NCBI GenBank assembly: GCA_002724975.1
Contig: PBQF01000047.1
Coordinates: 1-30,342, forward strand
Origin: Parcubacteria group bacterium
Lineage (GTDB): Bacteria; Patescibacteriota; Minisyncoccia; Phycocordibacterales; GCA-002724975
Direction of reading: 5' to 3'
Length of the DNA: 30,342 bases
Every line of letters starts with the position of its first letter. Positions within the stretch are counted from its first letter, which is position 1. The notes below the pieces were generated by a model that ran no database searches, was not told the DNA's origin, and saw only the letters and a list, made by a program, of their open reading frames with translations. This document shows positions 13,818 through 22,792 of this stretch, piece by piece. The translations under genes were made by a program, and so were the position numbers.

Positions 13818-16800
13818 TTACTCCTCTTTTCCCTCAAATTCTCTATCCAATTCTTCTTGGAGTGCTCTAATCTTCTGATTTTTTGGGCTTCCCTCAAATC
13901 CTGAACCAGCTGGGATTAACCTCCCAACAATAACATTCTCTTTGAGTCCTTGGAGTGTGTCTTTAGAGCCCCTAACAGCAGCATTAATGAGTATTTTGCT
14001 TGTATGCTGGAAAGAGGCAGCAGAGAGGAAGCTTTGCCTAGTCAACGAAACTTCGGTAATACCCATTATCAATGAATCTGATTTAGCTGGAGTTTTGCCT
14101 TCATTTTTTACATTTCTATTCTCTTCCTCTATAAGGCTATTCCCAACAACTTCTCCATTTGAAAAATTTGTATCCCCTTCATCTATTATTTTTGACCTAG
14201 AAAACATCTGCCTAATAATAACTTCAATATGTTTTCTCGAAACCGGAGCCCCTTGAAGTTCATAGATTTTGTTAATTTCGTGAATAATATAATTGTAAGT
14301 TTTTTCCTTTCCAGCAAACTTAAACAATTCTTTTAAATTTACTGAACCATCAGTCAATATTTGACCCTTGACTATATCGTCTCCTTTTTTCACCAGCGGA
14401 AATCTTCTATAGTGAACTTTATATTCAACTTCTGCCTTTTTCTTATTCTTAGTCTTACTTTCAATATCAGGGAGAACAGTAATGATTTTTCCCTTGTCTT
14501 TTTCCTTAATAACTTCCATAACTTTCCCCGAAACATGTGAAATAACAGCAGGGTTTTTTGGATTTCTCCTTTCGAAAATTTCTTCAACTCGTGGAAGTCC
14601 CGATGTGATATCTCCTCCAACACTGGCTGTGCCTCCTGCATGAAAAGTTCTCATGGTTAGTTGGGTTCCAGGTTCTCCGATAGCTTGAGCTGCTATGGTC
14701 CCAACCGTTTCCCCAATTTCTATAAGTCTATTATTCCCCAAATCAATTCCATAACATTTTGCGCAAATACCAACTCTTGATTCACAAGTCATTGGAGAAC
14801 GAGCATAAACACTTTCTGTTTCTAGATCTTCAATGTTTTTACTATCTTTTTCAGACAAGAGTTCTCCTCTTTTGAAGATTACTTTTCCTTTTGAATCTTT
14901 AATGTCTTCTTGCAAAATTCTCCCTTTTATATTTTTTGAAATGTGGATTTCAATCCCAGAAGCGCTTTCTTTTTTAATACTAATTCCATTTTTGGTTTTG
15001 CAATCATCTTCAGAAATAACTATGTCTTGAGCAACATCAAAAAGTCTTCTGGTTAAATATCCAGCTTTCGCAGTTCCTAATGCTGTATCAGATAACCCCT
15101 TTCTTGAACCATGGGTGGAGTTGAAATATTCAACTGGAGTATATCCCTCTTTTAAAGAAGAGATGATAGGAGAGTCAATAATCTCTCCTCTAGCATTGTT
15201 AATAAGGCCTCTCATACCGGCCATCTGGCTAATTTGGCTTAAAGAACCTTTGGCTCCTGATCCAACCATGTCGTAGACGCTTCCATGAGCCTCCAGCGTA
15301 TCTGGTATTAATTTTTCTACTTTGTCTTTTATTTCAAACCAAGTTTCAATAGTTTTCCTATATCTTTCTTCTTCTGACAAAAGTCCTTCCTTATAGTTAT
15401 CTCTAATTTTAAGGACCTCCTCTTTCCCTTTTTTTATCAAATCAGATTTACCTTCTGGAATTTGAACATCATCAATACCCCAAGTGATACCAGAATGTGT
15501 TGCATATTTAAACCCAAAAAGTTTAATTTTATCCAAAAGTTGTGGCAAGACATCTGTACCATAATTATCCAAGAGACTATCGACAATTACTTGAATCTCT
15601 TTATTATTAACTTCTTTGTTTAAATAAGGATAATCTTTTGGAAGAATACTATTAAATAAAAGGCGGCCTGCTGAAGTTTCAAATGCCTCACCATCAAAAT
15701 TCTTGTATTTATCATTCCCCTCCGTTCCTAAAACTCTAATCTTAGCCCGAGAATCTATGTCTCCAAAGTCATAAGCCAAAAGGGCATTGTTTGGAGTAGC
15801 GAAGAATTTACCTTCTCCTTTTTTGCCATCAACAATTTTGGTCATCCAATAGCAACCAAGAATAATGTCTTGATAGATTTTAATTGGCTTTCCATTCCCT
15901 GGTTTTAAAAGATTCTTCGAAGAAGACATTATCTCTCTAGCCTCAAGTTGAGCTTCTTCGGAAAGAGGAACATGGACAGCCATCATATCCCCATCAAAAT
16001 CTGCATTGAATGCAGTACAGACAAGTGGATGCAACTGGATTGCTTTTCCTTCAATCAAAATTGGTCTGAAAGCTTGAATTCCTAGTCTATGAAGTGTAGG
16101 AGCTCTGTTTAAAAGAACATGTTTATCTTGAATAATCTGCTCCAAAATCGCCCAAACTTCGGGAATTCCCTCGTCTATAAGCTTATTGGCCCCCCGAATA
16201 TTAAAGGCAAGCTCCGATGCTAATAGCTTATTGATAACAAAAGGCCTAAAAAGTTCTAAGGCCATATATTTTGGCAGACCACATGCGTCAAGAGCTAATT
16301 CAGGGCCAACAACAATAACTGAACGGCCTGAATAATCAACTCTCTTTCCTAAAAGATTTTGTCTAAAAATTCCCTGTTTTCCTCGTATTTTGTCAGCTAA
16401 AGATTTTAGGGGCCTTCTTTGAGCTTGACTCATAGCAGAAAATGGACTTGAACCTCTTTTAATTGTGTTATCAATTAACGCATCAACAGCTTCTTGTAAA
16501 ATCCTCTTTTCATTTCGAAGGATAACATTTGGTGCGTTTATAGAAATTAACTTCTTTAATCTGTTGTTTCTGTTTATAACTCTTCTGTATAAATCGTTAA
16601 CATCAGAGGTAGCATGTCTTCCTCCATCAAGTGGAACCATTGGTCTAATTGCAGGTGGAATAACCGGAATTCTAGTAAAGAACATCCATTCCGGCCTTAC
16701 GCCAGATCTAAACATTGAATTCACCAAACCTAATCTTTTTGCGATTCTTGGCTTCTGGGTTGCAGTTGCGGTTTCAAATTCTTCTTCAATCTCTCTTAAT

Positions 16801-17543
16801 AGCTTCTTTAAATCAAGTTCCTTAAATATTTCATAAACAGCCTCCGCACCAGTTTCAGCTTCAAAAAGAGGCCCATATTTTAATGAATATTTATTAAAAT
16901 CTACTGTATCAAGAACTGTGTGTATGCAAATACTATTAATTTCTTTCTTGGTTTTCAAAAAAAGCTCTTTTAATTTATCTTTAGATTTTTCATCCCTGAG
17001 CCCTTTTATTTTACTCTTGTATTCAGCATCAACTTCTTTCAAAAATTTCTTTCTTTCTTCTTCGTTTGTACTTGTCACGATATATCCAGCGAAATAGACA
17101 ACTTTTTCTAAATCATTTGCTGAAAGATTCAGAATATTTCCCATCTTCGACGGAATACTTTTCAAAAACCAAATATGAGAAACGGGAGTAGATAATTCAA
17201 TATGTCCCATCCTTTCTCTTCGAACAATCGCCCTAGTTACTTCAACACCGCACTTTTCACAAACAATTCCTTTAAACCTAATACCCCTATATTTTCCACA
17301 ATAACATTCAAAATCTCTTTCGGGGCCAAAGATTTTCTCATCAAAAAGGCCTCCCTTTTCACTTCTTTGGGTTCTGTAATTGATCGTTTCTGGCTTGGTT
17401 ACTTCACCATAAGACCATTCTAAAATCTTTTCCGGAGAAGCTAGACGAAGAGAAATATTATCGAAATCAGCGAAATCTTTATTTCTATGTTGTCTATTAT
17501 TGTTTTGTATTCTTATTTCTTCCATACTTTTTTTATTCTGCAT
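13818..17543 (-). CDS. rpoC: RNA polymerase beta' subunit
   Basis: The 1241-residue catalytic subunit. The N-terminal zinc ribbon uses Cys80, Cys82, Cys95 and Cys98. The catalytic loop NADFDGD has its Mg-binding Asp at 515, 517 and 519. The second zinc site is in CESRVGICAKCYG. The trigger-loop region follows in GTIAAQAIGEPGTQLTMRTFHAGG. The start ATG lies inside the end of rpoB (11-nt overlap); a second ATG six codons later is possible. Neither has a Shine-Dalgarno sequence, so coupling to rpoB translation is likely. Confidence 0.98.
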   Translation of the reverse strand: MQNKKSMEEIRIQNNNRQHRNKDFADFDNISLRLASPEKILEWSYGEVTKPETINYRTQRSEKGGLFDEKIFGPERDFECYCGKYRGIRFKGIVCEKCGVEVTRAIVRRERMGHIELSTPVSHIWFLKSIPSKMGNILNLSANDLEKVVYFAGYIVTSTNEEERKKFLKEVDAEYKSKIKGLRDEKSKDKLKELFLKTKKEINSICIHTVLDTVDFNKYSLKYGPLFEAETGAEAVYEIFKELDLKKLLREIEEEFETATATQKPRIAKRLGLVNSMFRSGVRPEWMFFTRIPVIPPAIRPMVPLDGGRHATSDVNDLYRRVINRNNRLKKLISINAPNVILRNEKRILQEAVDALIDNTIKRGSSPFSAMSQAQRRPLKSLADKIRGKQGIFRQNLLGKRVDYSGRSVIVVGPELALDACGLPKYMALELFRPFVINKLLASELAFNIRGANKLIDEGIPEVWAILEQIIQDKHVLLNRAPTLHRLGIQAFRPILIEGKAIQLHPLVCTAFNADFDGDMMAVHVPLSEEAQLEAREIMSSSKNLLKPGNGKPIKIYQDIILGCYWMTKIVDGKKGEGKFFATPNNALLAYDFGDIDSRAKIRVLGTEGNDKYKNFDGEAFETSAGRLLFNSILPKDYPYLNKEVNNKEIQVIVDSLLDNYGTDVLPQLLDKIKLFGFKYATHSGITWGIDDVQIPEGKSDLIKKGKEEVLKIRDNYKEGLLSEEERYRKTIETWFEIKDKVEKLIPDTLEAHGSVYDMVGSGAKGSLSQISQMAGMRGLINNARGEIIDSPIISSLKEGYTPVEYFNSTHGSRKGLSDTALGTAKAGYLTRRLFDVAQDIVISEDDCKTKNGISIKKESASGIEIHISKNIKGRILQEDIKDSKGKVIFKRGELLSEKDSKNIEDLETESVYARSPMTCESRVGICAKCYGIDLGNNRLIEIGETVGTIAAQAIGEPGTQLTMRTFHAGGTASVGGDITSGLPRVEEIFERRNPKNPAVISHVSGKVMEVIKEKDKGKIITVLPDIESKTKNKKKAEVEYKVHYRRFPLVKKGDDIVKGQILTDGSVNLKELFKFAGKEKTYNYIIHEINKIYELQGAPVSRKHIEVIIRQMFSRSKIIDEGDTNFSNGEVVGNSLIEEENRNVKNEGKTPAKSDSLIMGITEVSLTRQSFLSAASFQHTSKILINAAVRGSKDTLQGLKENVIVGRLIPAGSGFEGSPKNQKIRALQEELDREFEGKEE

Positions 17544-20500
17544 CTTTATTTAAACTGACATCAAGGCCTAGTCCTCTTAAATTACTTAAAAGAAGATGGA
17601 ACGAGGCAGGTAGATTCATTTGTTTTATTCTTCGACCCTTAACAATTGAATCAAATGCACCCGAACGGCCTCTTATGTCGTCAGATTTGATAGTCAAAAC
17701 TTCTCTTAAGGTATAAGAACTTCCGTAACCAAGAAGTGCCCAGACTTCCATTTCTCCAAATCTTTGTCCTCCGGATTGAGCTTTTCCCCCAAGAGGCTGT
17801 TGCGTAATTAGTGAATATGGACCAATTGATCTCATATGAATTTTGTCTTCAACCATATGTTGAAGTTTCAAGATATACATATATCCAATTGCTATTTTTT
17901 GATCGAAAGTCTCTCCTGTCCTTCCATCTTTTAACATCACTTTTCCGTCTTCAGGAAATCCTGCTTCCTTTAATTCTCTTTTAATTTCACCTACAGTTGC
18001 TCCAGTAAATGGAGGGACAATAGCTTGATAATTAAGTGTATTCGCGGCAAGTCCTAAATGAAGCTCGAGTATCTGTCCAAGATTCATACGACTCGGCACT
18101 CCGAGTGGAGTTAAAATAACGTCAATCGGAGTTCCGTCTTCCATAAACGGCATATCTTCTTCTGGGAGAATCCTTGAAATAACTCCCTTGTTTCCGTGTC
18201 GTCCTGCGAGTTTATCACCGACTGAAATTTCTCGAAGTTGTGCAACCTGAATGTAAATCTTTTTTATAATTCCAGGTTCTAGGGTGTCTCCATTATCTCG
18301 GGAGAAAATCTTAACATTAGTAATTCTTCCCCTTTTCCCTCCTTCGACTCTAAGAGATGTGTCTTTGACATCTCTAGCCTTCTCTCCAAAAATTGAACGA
18401 AGAAGTCGCTCCTCCGGAGTTAACTGTGTCTCTCCTTTTGGAGTAATTTTTCCGACTAAGATATCTCCCGTTCTTACTTCGGCTCCAACTCTGATAATCC
18501 CGTCTTCATCAAGATTCTTAAGTTTAACCTCTCCAATGTTTGGTATATCATGTGTTGTTACCTCTGGGCCAAGTTTAGTGTCTCTAACAATCGCTTCACA
18601 TTCATTAACACGAATACTAGTAAATTTATCATCCTTGGCCAATTTCTGTGAAAGAACAATAGCGTCTTCAAAATTGGCACCCGACCATGTCATGAAAGCT
18701 ACAAGAATGTTTTGTCCAACTGCGACCTGGCCATTATCACTTGAAGACATATCAGCCAACAAATCTCCTTTTTTAATCTTTTGTCCTAATTCAACCACTG
18801 GTCTCTGATGAAATACAGAAAAAGCAAGATTTCTATTAAAATTAATTAAATTGTATTTGTGTTTTTTGTTCTTTTTGTCTTTAATCTCTACCTTCTTGGA
18901 ATCTACATAAGAAACTTGACCATCTTCTTTGGCGTAAATTAACCTCCCAGAATCACGCGCAGTTTTTTCTTCAACTCCTGTCGCCACAATGGGTGCCTGC
19001 GGCTTTAAACAAGGAACTGCTTGTCTTTGCATATTTGAACCCATCAGTGCCCTGTTCCCATCATTATGGTTAAGAAAAGGAATCATTGAAGTAGCCAAAG
19101 AAAATATTTGATTTGACGCTGTGTCAATAAAATCTATGTCGTCTTTTGGAGTTATTGTATTTTCCCCTCCCAAACGAGCCTCAATTACTTCTAGTTTAAA
19201 TTTTCCCTTGTCATCATATTCGTTTCCAGCATGAGCTATTTTATAACTTTCTTCTTCTAATGCATTCAGGAAAATAATTTCTTCAGTCACTTTTCCATTC
19301 TTAACCTTGGCATAAGGCGTTTCAATAATTCCAAAATCGTTAATTCTTGCATAGGATGAAAGTTGTAAAATAAGCCCAATATTTGGCCCTTCAGGAGTTT
19401 GAATGGGACAAACTCTCCCATAATGTGAATGATGGACATCTCTAACCTCAAGGCCAGCCCTTTCTCTGGTCAAACCCCCAGGTCCCATGGCAGAAATTCT
19501 TCTTAAATGTTCAACTTCATCTAAAATATTATCTTGCGACATAATTTGAGAAAGTTGATTTGTAGCATAAAATTCCTTAATCCTGGCTTGAAGCGGTCTT
19601 GGAGAAATAAAATAGACAGGCAAACTAATATCACTTTCGGCGGTGGACATTCTGTCTTGGATATTTCTTTTCATTTGTGAAAGTCCTACTCGAAGCTTCA
19701 CTAGGAGCATCTCTCCAACAAGTCGGACTCTCCTTGAACCTAGATGATCAATATCATCTGATTTTGATCCCGGCGTATTATTTAAAGTAATAATATGAGA
19801 GACGGTTTTTACTATATCATCAAGAGAAATCGTTTTTCTTTCCAGTTCGCCCTCGTCAATACTCATATTAAACCTTTTATTAAATCTAAACCTTCCTACT
19901 TTTGAGAGATCGTATCTTTCGGGGCTAAATATTTGTTCTATAAAATCTTTGGCAGTATTCGCGGTAGCTAAATCACCATCACGAAGTTTTCTGTAAATTT
20001 CCACATAGGATTCATCTAAATCTTTTGCTGCATCTTTTTCAAGTGAAGCTTGAATATAAGGCTTCGCATAAGGATTATGTGCAAAAAGATCATAAATATC
20101 CTTATCATATTGAGCTCCTAGAACTCGTAGGAGAGCCACCACTGAAAACTTTCTTTTTCTATCAATTCGAACAACAATATTCCCACTCGATTCAGTTTCA
20201 ATTTCAATCCAAGCACCCCTGGTCGGAAGAATTTTTGCTCCAAATAATTTTTTACCCTTTAATTCAGTTAAACTAAATAAAACTCCAAAACTTCTAATCA
20301 ATTGTGGGACCACGACTCTTTCTACTCCGTTTATAATGAATGTTCCATGATCCGTCATTATTGGGAAATCAGCCATGAAAATTTCCTGCTGTTTTTCAGA
20401 ACCAGTACTTTTATTTTTAAGTTTTATTTTAATCCTTAAAGGTGCTTCGTATGAAACCTTATTTGCTTTGGCGTAATATTCATCATATTTTGGTTCCCCT

Positions 20501-20688
20501 AAGTCAATGTCGGAAAATTCCAGAGTAAACTTCTTATTTTGATAATCAGATATTGGAGAAAATTCCTTAAAAATTTCTTTTATGCCATTTTCTTTAACCC
20601 AATCAAAAGAATCGAGCTGATTCTTGATAAGATTAGGCAGGCTAGTTAAAGGTTCTTTATACCTTGAAAAATATTTCTTTTTTTTCAT
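17533..20688 (-). CDS. rpoB: RNA polymerase beta subunit
   Basis: The 1051-residue beta subunit is compact against 1342 in E. coli, since the large lineage-specific insertions are missing. Landmarks are the rifampicin region (residues 379-402), GPGGLTRERAG, GRVCPIQTPEGPNIGLI, and the C-terminal GGKAQSGGQRFGEMEVWALLGYG that packs on beta'. The residue aligned with E. coli D516 is Ser384, and that aligned with S522 is Asp390. The gene is not preceded by rplJ/rplL; trmD lies upstream, separated by 289 bp holding a strong promoter and a structured leader. Confidence 0.98.
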   Translation of the reverse strand: MKKKKYFSRYKEPLTSLPNLIKNQLDSFDWVKENGIKEIFKEFSPISDYQNKKFTLEFSDIDLGEPKYDEYYAKANKVSYEAPLRIKIKLKNKSTGSEKQQEIFMADFPIMTDHGTFIINGVERVVVPQLIRSFGVLFSLTELKGKKLFGAKILPTRGAWIEIETESSGNIVVRIDRKRKFSVVALLRVLGAQYDKDIYDLFAHNPYAKPYIQASLEKDAAKDLDESYVEIYRKLRDGDLATANTAKDFIEQIFSPERYDLSKVGRFRFNKRFNMSIDEGELERKTISLDDIVKTVSHIITLNNTPGSKSDDIDHLGSRRVRLVGEMLLVKLRVGLSQMKRNIQDRMSTAESDISLPVYFISPRPLQARIKEFYATNQLSQIMSQDNILDEVEHLRRISAMGPGGLTRERAGLEVRDVHHSHYGRVCPIQTPEGPNIGLILQLSSYARINDFGIIETPYAKVKNGKVTEEIIFLNALEEESYKIAHAGNEYDDKGKFKLEVIEARLGGENTITPKDDIDFIDTASNQIFSLATSMIPFLNHNDGNRALMGSNMQRQAVPCLKPQAPIVATGVEEKTARDSGRLIYAKEDGQVSYVDSKKVEIKDKKNKKHKYNLINFNRNLAFSVFHQRPVVELGQKIKKGDLLADMSSSDNGQVAVGQNILVAFMTWSGANFEDAIVLSQKLAKDDKFTSIRVNECEAIVRDTKLGPEVTTHDIPNIGEVKLKNLDEDGIIRVGAEVRTGDILVGKITPKGETQLTPEERLLRSIFGEKARDVKDTSLRVEGGKRGRITNVKIFSRDNGDTLEPGIIKKIYIQVAQLREISVGDKLAGRHGNKGVISRILPEEDMPFMEDGTPIDVILTPLGVPSRMNLGQILELHLGLAANTLNYQAIVPPFTGATVGEIKRELKEAGFPEDGKVMLKDGRTGETFDQKIAIGYMYILKLQHMVEDKIHMRSIGPYSLITQQPLGGKAQSGGQRFGEMEVWALLGYGSSYTLREVLTIKSDDIRGRSGAFDSIVKGRRIKQMNLPASFHLLLSNLRGLGLDVSLNKDAE

Positions 20689-20732
20689 TCGTCGTGGCTA
20701 TTATAAAAATCATAAAGAAATAGAGAGAAATT

Positions 20733-20770
20733 AAAAACCCAGATTTTTGCTCAACTGACCAAGAATCTGG
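20733..20770 (-). terminator. Attenuator-like hairpin in the rpoB leader
   Basis: On the minus strand CCAGATT (20764-20770) pairs with AATCTGG (20739-20745), followed by GTTTTTAATTT, an intrinsic-terminator layout. It stands 45-80 nt upstream of the rpoB ATG and downstream of the rpoB promoter, so it would stop transcription before rpoBC unless overridden. Confidence 0.6.
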
Positions 20771-20825
20771 TTCTGCGCTTATTTGGAGGGAATTTAAAAA
20801 ACGCCCACGAGCACAAAACAACTCC

Positions 20826-20842
20826 GCCTCATCTTATAAGGC
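20826..20842 (-). promoter_or_regulatory. Hairpin in the rpoB leader
   Basis: Minus-strand GCCTTAT/ATGAGGC, 7 bp with one G-T and a 3-nt loop, about 70 nt after the predicted transcription start. With the terminator-like hairpin downstream it makes a structured leader of about 220 nt. Confidence 0.45.
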
Positions 20843-20918
20843 TTTACTCTACTATTTCCTTTTACCCAATAAAAAATCAGAATTTCACCCTTGACTCACT
20901 CACTCAGTGTTAGAAAAG

Positions 20919-20947
20919 AGTATATTCTTTAATACAGCTCAAGTCAA
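20919..20947 (-). promoter_or_regulatory. Promoter of the rpoBC operon
   Basis: TTGACT (20942-20947), exactly 17 bp, TATACT (20919-20924) on the minus strand, each 5 of 6 to consensus. It starts transcription near 20912, leaving about 220 nt of leader before rpoB. It lies just after the trmD stop codon. Confidence 0.75.
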
Positions 20948-20977
20948 GCTTTTTTAGCTTTTCTGTGAAAAACTTAG

Positions 20978-21622
20978 CTATTTTCGCCCTTTTTCTTTCC
21001 ATTGACTGATGTTTTTATGGTGTCCAGAGAGCAAAACCTTAGGAACTTTGTACTTTTTACCTTTATATTTAATCGTTTCGGGTCTTGTATAGACTTCACT
21101 TGATGAAATCCTATTTTCCTCCACCGAAAGTTCATTCCCCAAAACTCCCTTAATTTGTCTAGAAACGGCGTCTATGAAAATCATTGCAGGAAGTTCTCCG
21201 CCAGTTAAAACATAAGGGCCAATTGAAATCTCCTCGGCTTTAGTAATTGTTTTAACTCTTTTATCGATTCCCTCATATCTCCCAGCAATCAAAATTATAT
21301 CTTTATAACTGTTCTGAATTTTTTTAGCATAAGTATTTGTGAATTCTTTTCCAGATGGAGAAAAAATAATTGTCTTAACTTTTTTCTTTTTACCTTTGGC
21401 TTTTTCAACTGCTTTTACAATCGGTTCTGTCATCATAACCATTCCCGGTCCGCCACCATAAGGAATTTGGTCAACTTTTTTGTGTTTACTTTTTACAAAA
21501 TCTCTCGGATTATAAAATTTAATTTTAATTTTCTTTTTTAAAATTCCTCTACGTAAAACAGACTCATTCAAATATGAATCAAACATCTCCGGAAATATAC
21601 TTATAATGTGAAAAGTTGTCAT
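20978..21622 (-). CDS. trmD: tRNA (guanine-37-N1)-methyltransferase TrmD
   Basis: This SPOUT methyltransferase makes m1G37 beside the anticodon and so prevents +1 frameshifting. Conserved parts are PYGGGPGMVM (54-63), GRYEGID (114-120), the knot segment SIGPYVLTGGE (133-143), the catalytic-region Asp of FIDAVSR (151), YTRPE, and LLSGHHKNISQW. At 214 residues it lacks much of the C-terminal domain of the 255-residue E. coli enzyme. In most bacteria rimM precedes it; here khpA does directly. Confidence 0.96.
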   Translation of the reverse strand: MTTFHIISIFPEMFDSYLNESVLRRGILKKKIKIKFYNPRDFVKSKHKKVDQIPYGGGPGMVMMTEPIVKAVEKAKGKKKKVKTIIFSPSGKEFTNTYAKKIQNSYKDIILIAGRYEGIDKRVKTITKAEEISIGPYVLTGGELPAMIFIDAVSRQIKGVLGNELSVEENRISSSEVYTRPETIKYKGKKYKVPKVLLSGHHKNISQWKEKGRK

Positions 21623-21680
21623 GACTATCTCTTAACATCCGCACTTAAATTCTTAAGAACCTAAGCATGAATTATTTTTA

Positions 21681-21710
21681 ACAGAAAAGGCCATTGAAAA
21701 TCAATAGCCT
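21681..21710 (-). terminator. Terminator after khpA
   Basis: A 10-bp stem (AGGCTATTGA/TCAATGGCCT, one G-T) with a 3-nt loop, followed by TTTTCTGTT on the minus strand. It partly separates rpsP-khpA from trmD. Confidence 0.75.
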
Positions 21711-21734
21711 CTTCCGAAAAAATTTGATTTTGAT

Positions 21735-22058
21735 TTATTCTTCCCCCTCTTTTAGTTCCTTCATAGCGTCATCAACGTCCGCTGCTGTAGCCTGAGGACT
21801 TGGTCTGGTACCTCCTTCCGGCTCATTAATCTTCAGATTAACTCGAGCATTATTTTTAAGACCAACGGTTCTTAGAAGTAACCTAATCGCCTTGGCAGTA
21901 GCTCCAGATCTTCCGATAACTTTTCCCATGTCGTCTCTATGAACATTAAGGGTAAGAAGCACCCCCATCTCATCAATTGTCCTAGCGACCTTGACATCAT
22001 TCGGATTATCAACAAGAGTCTTTATAATAAACTCTAGAAATTCTTGATCTCTCTCCAT
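21735..22058 (-). CDS. khpA: KH-domain RNA-binding protein KhpA
   Basis: A 107-residue type-II KH protein. The GxxG loop is IGRSG (Gly49-Gly52), within DDMGKVIGRSGATAKAIRLLL. KhpA (YlqC) binds RNA, pairs with KhpB in firmicutes, and is typically encoded between rpsP and rimM/trmD, as here apart from the missing rimM. It exceeds the usual 75-80 residues by an N-terminal helix and an acidic C-terminal tail. Confidence 0.93.
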   Translation of the reverse strand: MERDQEFLEFIIKTLVDNPNDVKVARTIDEMGVLLTLNVHRDDMGKVIGRSGATAKAIRLLLRTVGLKNNARVNLKINEPEGGTRPSPQATAADVDDAMKELKEGEE

Positions 22059-22133
22059 ATTTCAAACAGCTTTTAAACAGGCATCGACTAAATACCTTTA
22101 TAAATTTATATCAATATTGAAGGCTTTGGTCAA

Positions 22134-22538
22134 TTAGGTAGCCGGTTCTTCTTTTGTTTCCTTTGGAGCTAATTCTGGGGTATCTTCGGGCTTTTTTTCT
22201 TCTACTGGGGCCTCAGTTGGTACCTCTTCTGTCTTTATTTCCTCGCTCTTCTCTTCTTTCACAACGGGACTTTTCTGAGGTAATACATTTATTTTCTTGC
22301 CTTCTATTACTTTTTCTCCTACTAAAATATTATGAACAGTGTCGCTTACTTGAGCTCCTTTTGAAATTAAATCTTTTATTCTATCGTTTTCAAGCTCTTT
22401 AATATCTTTTCTAGGATCATAAAAACCAAGGACCTCGTTTACTTTTCCGCTTTGTGGTCCTTTTGAACTATCAATCAAAACAACCCTATAAGAAGGGTCA
22501 TGTTTTCTCCCGACTCTTTTCAGCCTTATTTTTAACAT
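22134..22538 (-). CDS. rpsP: Ribosomal protein bS16 with an acidic tail
   Basis: The first 80 residues are a standard bS16 (MLKIRLKRVGRKHDPSYRVV, then LGFYDPRK), a small-subunit assembly protein. Residues 85-134 form a Pro/Glu/Lys-rich disordered tail not present in E. coli bS16 (82 residues). It heads the rpsP-khpA-trmD cluster. A promoter with its -10 nine bases before the ATG suggests an almost leaderless transcript. Confidence 0.97.
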   Translation of the reverse strand: MLKIRLKRVGRKHDPSYRVVLIDSSKGPQSGKVNEVLGFYDPRKDIKELENDRIKDLISKGAQVSDTVHNILVGEKVIEGKKINVLPQKSPVVKEEKSEEIKTEEVPTEAPVEEKKPEDTPELAPKETKEEPAT

Positions 22539-22547
22539 TACGATAGG

Positions 22548-22576
22548 AATTTAACAGATATATATTAGTTGGTCAA
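22548..22576 (-). promoter_or_regulatory. Promoter of rpsP, near-leaderless
   Basis: TTGACC (22571-22576), 17 bp, TGT-extended TAAATT (22548-22553) on the minus strand. Only 9 bases separate the -10 from the rpsP ATG, leaving a leader of 2-3 nt. Confidence 0.6.
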
Positions 22577-22588
22577 TCTATAAAGGTT

Positions 22589-22613
22589 TACCCCCAGAGA
22601 TCATCCGGGGGTA
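22589..22613 (-). terminator. GC-rich hairpin after the small membrane-protein operon
   Basis: TACCCCC/GGGGGTA, a perfect 7-bp stem with an 11-nt loop, about 35 nt after the stop codon at 22648. The minus-strand tail AACCTTTAT is a poor T-tract, so termination is probable but not certain. Confidence 0.55.
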
Positions 22614-22647
22614 TTTGGTTGTGTCCGCTCAATCAAACAAGACAATC

Positions 22648-22779
22648 TTAGCGGTTGCTATATGGGCTGTCTCCGTCGTATTTACGCAGACTCTTGCCTC
22701 CAACGAAAAAAATTATCACGGCGACAAAAAGAATGACGAGTAGCACCAGAATTCCCGAAAGGCCAACCTCTCTCAGCAT
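22648..22779 (-). CDS. Micro-membrane protein B, 43 aa
   Basis: One hydrophobic helix (about residues 6-26, SGILVLLVILFVAVIIFFV) is followed by a short tail, GGKSLRKYDGDSPYSNR. The ATG at 22779 has GTGGAG 7 nt upstream and is far better supported than the longer frame to a TTG at 22866. It begins 13 nt after the stop codon of the 39-codon gene upstream. The start (GLSG, then helix, FFVGGKSL) superficially recalls TatA, but there is no amphipathic helix, so I do not call it TatA. Function unknown. Confidence 0.65.
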   Translation of the reverse strand: MLREVGLSGILVLLVILFVAVIIFFVGGKSLRKYDGDSPYSNR

Positions 22780-22786
22780 TTCGTGT

Positions 22787-22792
22787 CTCCAC
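22787..22792 (-). promoter_or_regulatory. Shine-Dalgarno site of micro-membrane protein B
   Basis: GTGGAG on the minus strand, 7 nt before ATG 22779 and directly after the TAA of the preceding small gene, so reinitiation or coupling is possible. Confidence 0.6.

Noticed and set aside
22648..22779. Assignment of micro-membrane protein B as TatA
   Set aside because: The helix-GGKSL end is reminiscent, but the amphipathic helix that defines TatA is missing and no TatC is in the window.
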